Assembly: GCA_009780795.1 (NCBI GenBank)
Contig: WQZJ01000048.1
Coordinates: 1 to 8,626, forward strand
Direction: 5' to 3'
Source of the DNA: Methanomassiliicoccaceae archaeon
GTDB lineage: Archaea > Thermoplasmatota > Thermoplasmata > Methanomassiliicoccales > Methanomethylophilaceae
Length of the DNA stretch: 8,626 nucleotides
Positions 7,601 to 8,626 of the stretch are shown in pieces. Position 1 is the first letter of the stretch. Each line of letters opens with the position of its first letter. The position numbers were made by a program, and so were the translations under genes. The notes under the pieces are model-generated. The model was not told the DNA's origin. It saw only the letters and a list, made by a program, of their open reading frames with translations, and did no database searches.

Positions 7601-8626
7601 ATACACCATAATATTCGGTCCGGGCTCGAGCATAACCATGACGACGACGGTACTGGGTCCGTACCCGGTAGTAGTGTTCGAGGGAGGTCACGCGGATCTG
7701 ATATTGATCGGGACACTCATACTGAACGGGTCCTTCCTGGAGGATGACTCTTCGTTCACCATCGACGGCGTGACGTTCACTGCTGTCGGCGACGCTGAGT
7801 TCGACTTCATCTACGCCAACGGTCTGATATCCGTCACCGTCATAAGCGGTAGCATACTGATAGAGAAGGATGCGTACAGCGAGACATTCGGCCCCGGAAT
7901 GACGTGGAGCACCGCGGACCTTCTGTTCGATGCCGGTATGGATCTGACGGAACTTGTTCTGCTTCTGCAGGAGAAGCTCATCGAGAGACCTGCGGCAGCC
8001 GGTACTGACGGATTCCACGTTCTGTATGGCGCTGTCGCTGAGACATATGACGGCTCCGAGATCATAAGAGTGATAAGCGGCATCGCGATCCTCAGCGATC
8101 CGGGTATTCCGGGACTGTACAGCGCGTACACGATCATATTCGGCCCCGGATCGAGCATCACGATGACCACGGCGGTCCTTGGGCCGTATCCGGTCATGAT
8201 ATTCGAGAACGGTCATGCGGACCTGATGATCATCGGTACGCTCATGTTGGACGGAGCGACGCTGGAAGATGACTCATCGTTCGCTGCCGCCGGTGCCACG
8301 GTCTCCGCGGACATCGGAGGCGCGGTGTTCGACTTCCTCTTCGATGACGGAATAATTCAGTACATAACAGTGATCAGCGGAACGATGTTCGTTGAGGTCG
8401 ACGGCGTTGTAACGACGCTGTACGCCGGCGACACATGGGGCGTCGCCGACCTGGCTGACCTGTACATCGCAGGGAACCTCCCGGCCGGTGTTCCGCTGAA
8501 CGACACTCTGATCGCCGCTATCCTCGCCAAACCCGGAACGGAGGGTTCGATCCCACTCGTAGCGGACAGCGGGGTCTTCGGTCACATACACGAGGAGTTC
8601 GACGGTGCCAACGAGATCGTGAGGAC
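4674..8626 (+). CDS. Giant adhesin-like protein with Cys-rich module and tandem 175-residue repeats (3' end outside window)
   Basis: From ATG 4674 the frame stays open for 1,317 codons to the window edge with no stop, so the protein is larger still. ATG 4683 is an alternative start; AGGAG at 4666-4670 is close to the first (3 bases) and far from the second (12). Layout: a basic start and hydrophobic helix (residues 8-28), a signal or signal anchor; a beta-rich region of about 155 residues; a cysteine-rich module with ten cysteines at 191-216; then from residue 225 a tandem array of roughly 175-residue units to the end. Each unit has a short leucine-rich helix (MDPTELLELL), HVLYGAV, ETFDGSEIVR, YTIIFGPGS, IIGTLVLNGS, DGVTFTAVGDVEFD and TWSTADLLFD. 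Differences between units fall often at third codon positions of this frame, which confirms it is the coding one. I do not recognise the repeat family. It is highly acidic and probably a long surface fibre or adhesin; ligand unknown. Confidence 0.88.
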   Translation, partial: MIKMKLKFAAVLVAVTLAVAGAAYWYFLADDEYNVTFLEGPEYTVDEMMYTVPAGGTITFTLTVTEPYNPETLVVKANDRLLSGTQTGDREFSFTVSSVGRDQVITVSADPLNAVTFSNMNGFTAVPIYGYVKTGDMFAFLIEPKQGFAVHSGVSYEMDGTTGTLTPIADGSYEITITGDLVLTVTVNFVCGCECAGCIENEICDGCDVGCECVCCLVRDYLAAGDIDGLVTALSGSGLERIKAVPGTHEIYGFVTETYDSTDGLVRDVYGVAVIVEDQYTMIFGFGSEMVITIADSGEVTFDGQADMILDGTFVAETILREGSSFTMDGVTFTAVGGDAEFDLLYEYSMIMDVVLTNDDGALLIEIGVYGTELTDIGDEWNMLTPFFDGEMDIADILSLIRDRPSAAALISGSHKIYGALDEFVNAGGELERQINGIAVLYEPGDGADIPAYTLVFWPSSYVTMTTPGGFPPAVAFFDGDSKVSIIGTLVMEGSFLENGCSIEIDDITFTAVGDVEFDFIYVDGIMSVTVISGMMSVVKDTYDEQFAAGMTWSTADLLFDPNMDPAELLELLKEVLFTRPVADGTDGLHVLYGAVVETFDGSEIVRKIGGVAMLVDPGIPGLYEPYTIIFGPGSYVTMTATVLGPYPVVAFEGDSADLIIIGTLVLNGSSMENGFSFTLDGVTFTAVGDVEFDLIYADGLMSVTVLVGSMSIVKDTYDELFDAVSTWSTADLLFDAGMDPTELLELLKEVLFTRPVADGTDGPHVLYGAVAETFDGSEIVRVISGIAVISDPGIVGLYEPYTIIFGPGSSITMTTTVLGPYPVVAFEGGHADLIIIGTLVLNGSSMEDDTSFTIDGVTFTAVGDVEFDLIYADGLMSVTVLVGTLSIVKDTYDELFDAVSTWSTADLLFDAGMDAAELLELLKDNLVERLAAAGTDGFHVLYGAVKETFDGSEIVRVISGIAILSDPGIPGLYDAYTIIFGPGSSITMTTTVLGPYPVVVFEGGHADLILIGTLILNGSFLEDDSSFTIDGVTFTAVGDAEFDFIYANGLISVTVISGSILIEKDAYSETFGPGMTWSTADLLFDAGMDLTELVLLLQEKLIERPAAAGTDGFHVLYGAVAETYDGSEIIRVISGIAILSDPGIPGLYSAYTIIFGPGSSITMTTAVLGPYPVMIFENGHADLMIIGTLMLDGATLEDDSSFAAAGATVSADIGGAVFDFLFDDGIIQYITVISGTMFVEVDGVVTTLYAGDTWGVADLADLYIAGNLPAGVPLNDTLIAAILAKPGTEGSIPLVADSGVFGHIHEEFDGANEIVR
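5346..8626 (+). repeat. Tandem array of about 525-bp in-gene repeat units, six complete and one cut by the window edge
   Basis: Units by my alignment: 1, 5346-5846; 2, 5847-6362; 3, 6363-6887; 4, 6888-7412; 5, 7413-7937; 6, 7938-8462; 7, from 8463, cut off. The same ACG codon of the FTAVGD motif falls at 5667, 6198, 6723, 7248, 7773 and 8298, giving steps of 531, 525, 525, 525 and 525. Units 3 and 4 are most alike (I count about 154 of 175 residues identical). Units 1 and 2 and the last parts of 6 and 7 are more diverged. The 80-base stretches at about 6814-6893 and 7339-7418 differ at only two positions by eye. Confidence 0.9.

Noticed and set aside
7206..8216. Long minus-strand open frame of 336 codons
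   Set aside because: It is the antisense shadow of the repeat adhesin. The + frame is open through the whole array, and unit-to-unit changes often fall at third codon positions of the + frame. The minus product is arginine- and histidine-rich without any recognisable domain.
5346..8626. Possible CRISPR array or mobile-element repeats
   Set aside because: The repeats are 525 bp, in frame, adjacent and coding; there are no short repeats with unique spacers, no terminal inverted repeats and no transposase.

Overview
The window looks like chromosomal DNA of an archaeon. My best guess is a gut-type Thermoplasmata of the Methanomassiliicoccales (Methanomethylophilaceae-like). The inference rests on four things: surface proteins that join BspA-type leucine-rich repeats to Listeria-Bacteroides repeats and end in a C-terminal membrane helix instead of an LPXTG signal; AT-rich TATA-like boxes upstream of genes; a G-rich Shine-Dalgarno site (GGAGGT) before one gene; and moderately GC-rich coding DNA that uses ATA, AGA and AGG freely. 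I see no single marker gene that proves the lineage.

All genes lie on the + strand. (1) 2-694 is the 3' end of a membrane-anchored surface protein with a small carboxypeptidase-regulatory-like beta domain after its membrane helix; a hairpin follows. (2) 799-1290 is a ribonuclease III catalytic domain without the usual dsRNA-binding domain. (3) 1291-1505 is a non-coding stretch with inverted repeats, a TATA box and a Shine-Dalgarno site. (4) 1506-4427 is a 973-residue BspA-like/Listeria-Bacteroides-repeat surface protein with a cysteine-rich module and C-terminal anchor, followed by a hairpin and T-rich terminator-like run. (5) 4428-4673 is a non-coding leader with a very AT-rich promoter and a possible 11- or 24-codon upstream reading frame. 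(6) 4674 to the window end is a very large adhesin-like protein with no stop codon in 1,317 codons. It carries an N-terminal membrane segment, a beta-rich region, a second copy of the cysteine-rich module, and a tandem array of units of about 175 residues, four consecutive ones spaced exactly 525 bp apart.

The locus is therefore a cell-surface or adhesion region with one RNA-processing gene embedded in it. The strongest novelties are the exact-period mosaic 175-residue repeat, which I cannot assign to a named family, and the near-superimposable cysteine-rich module shared by two neighbouring surface proteins of otherwise different architecture. I find no CRISPR array, insertion sequence, tRNA or rRNA gene.
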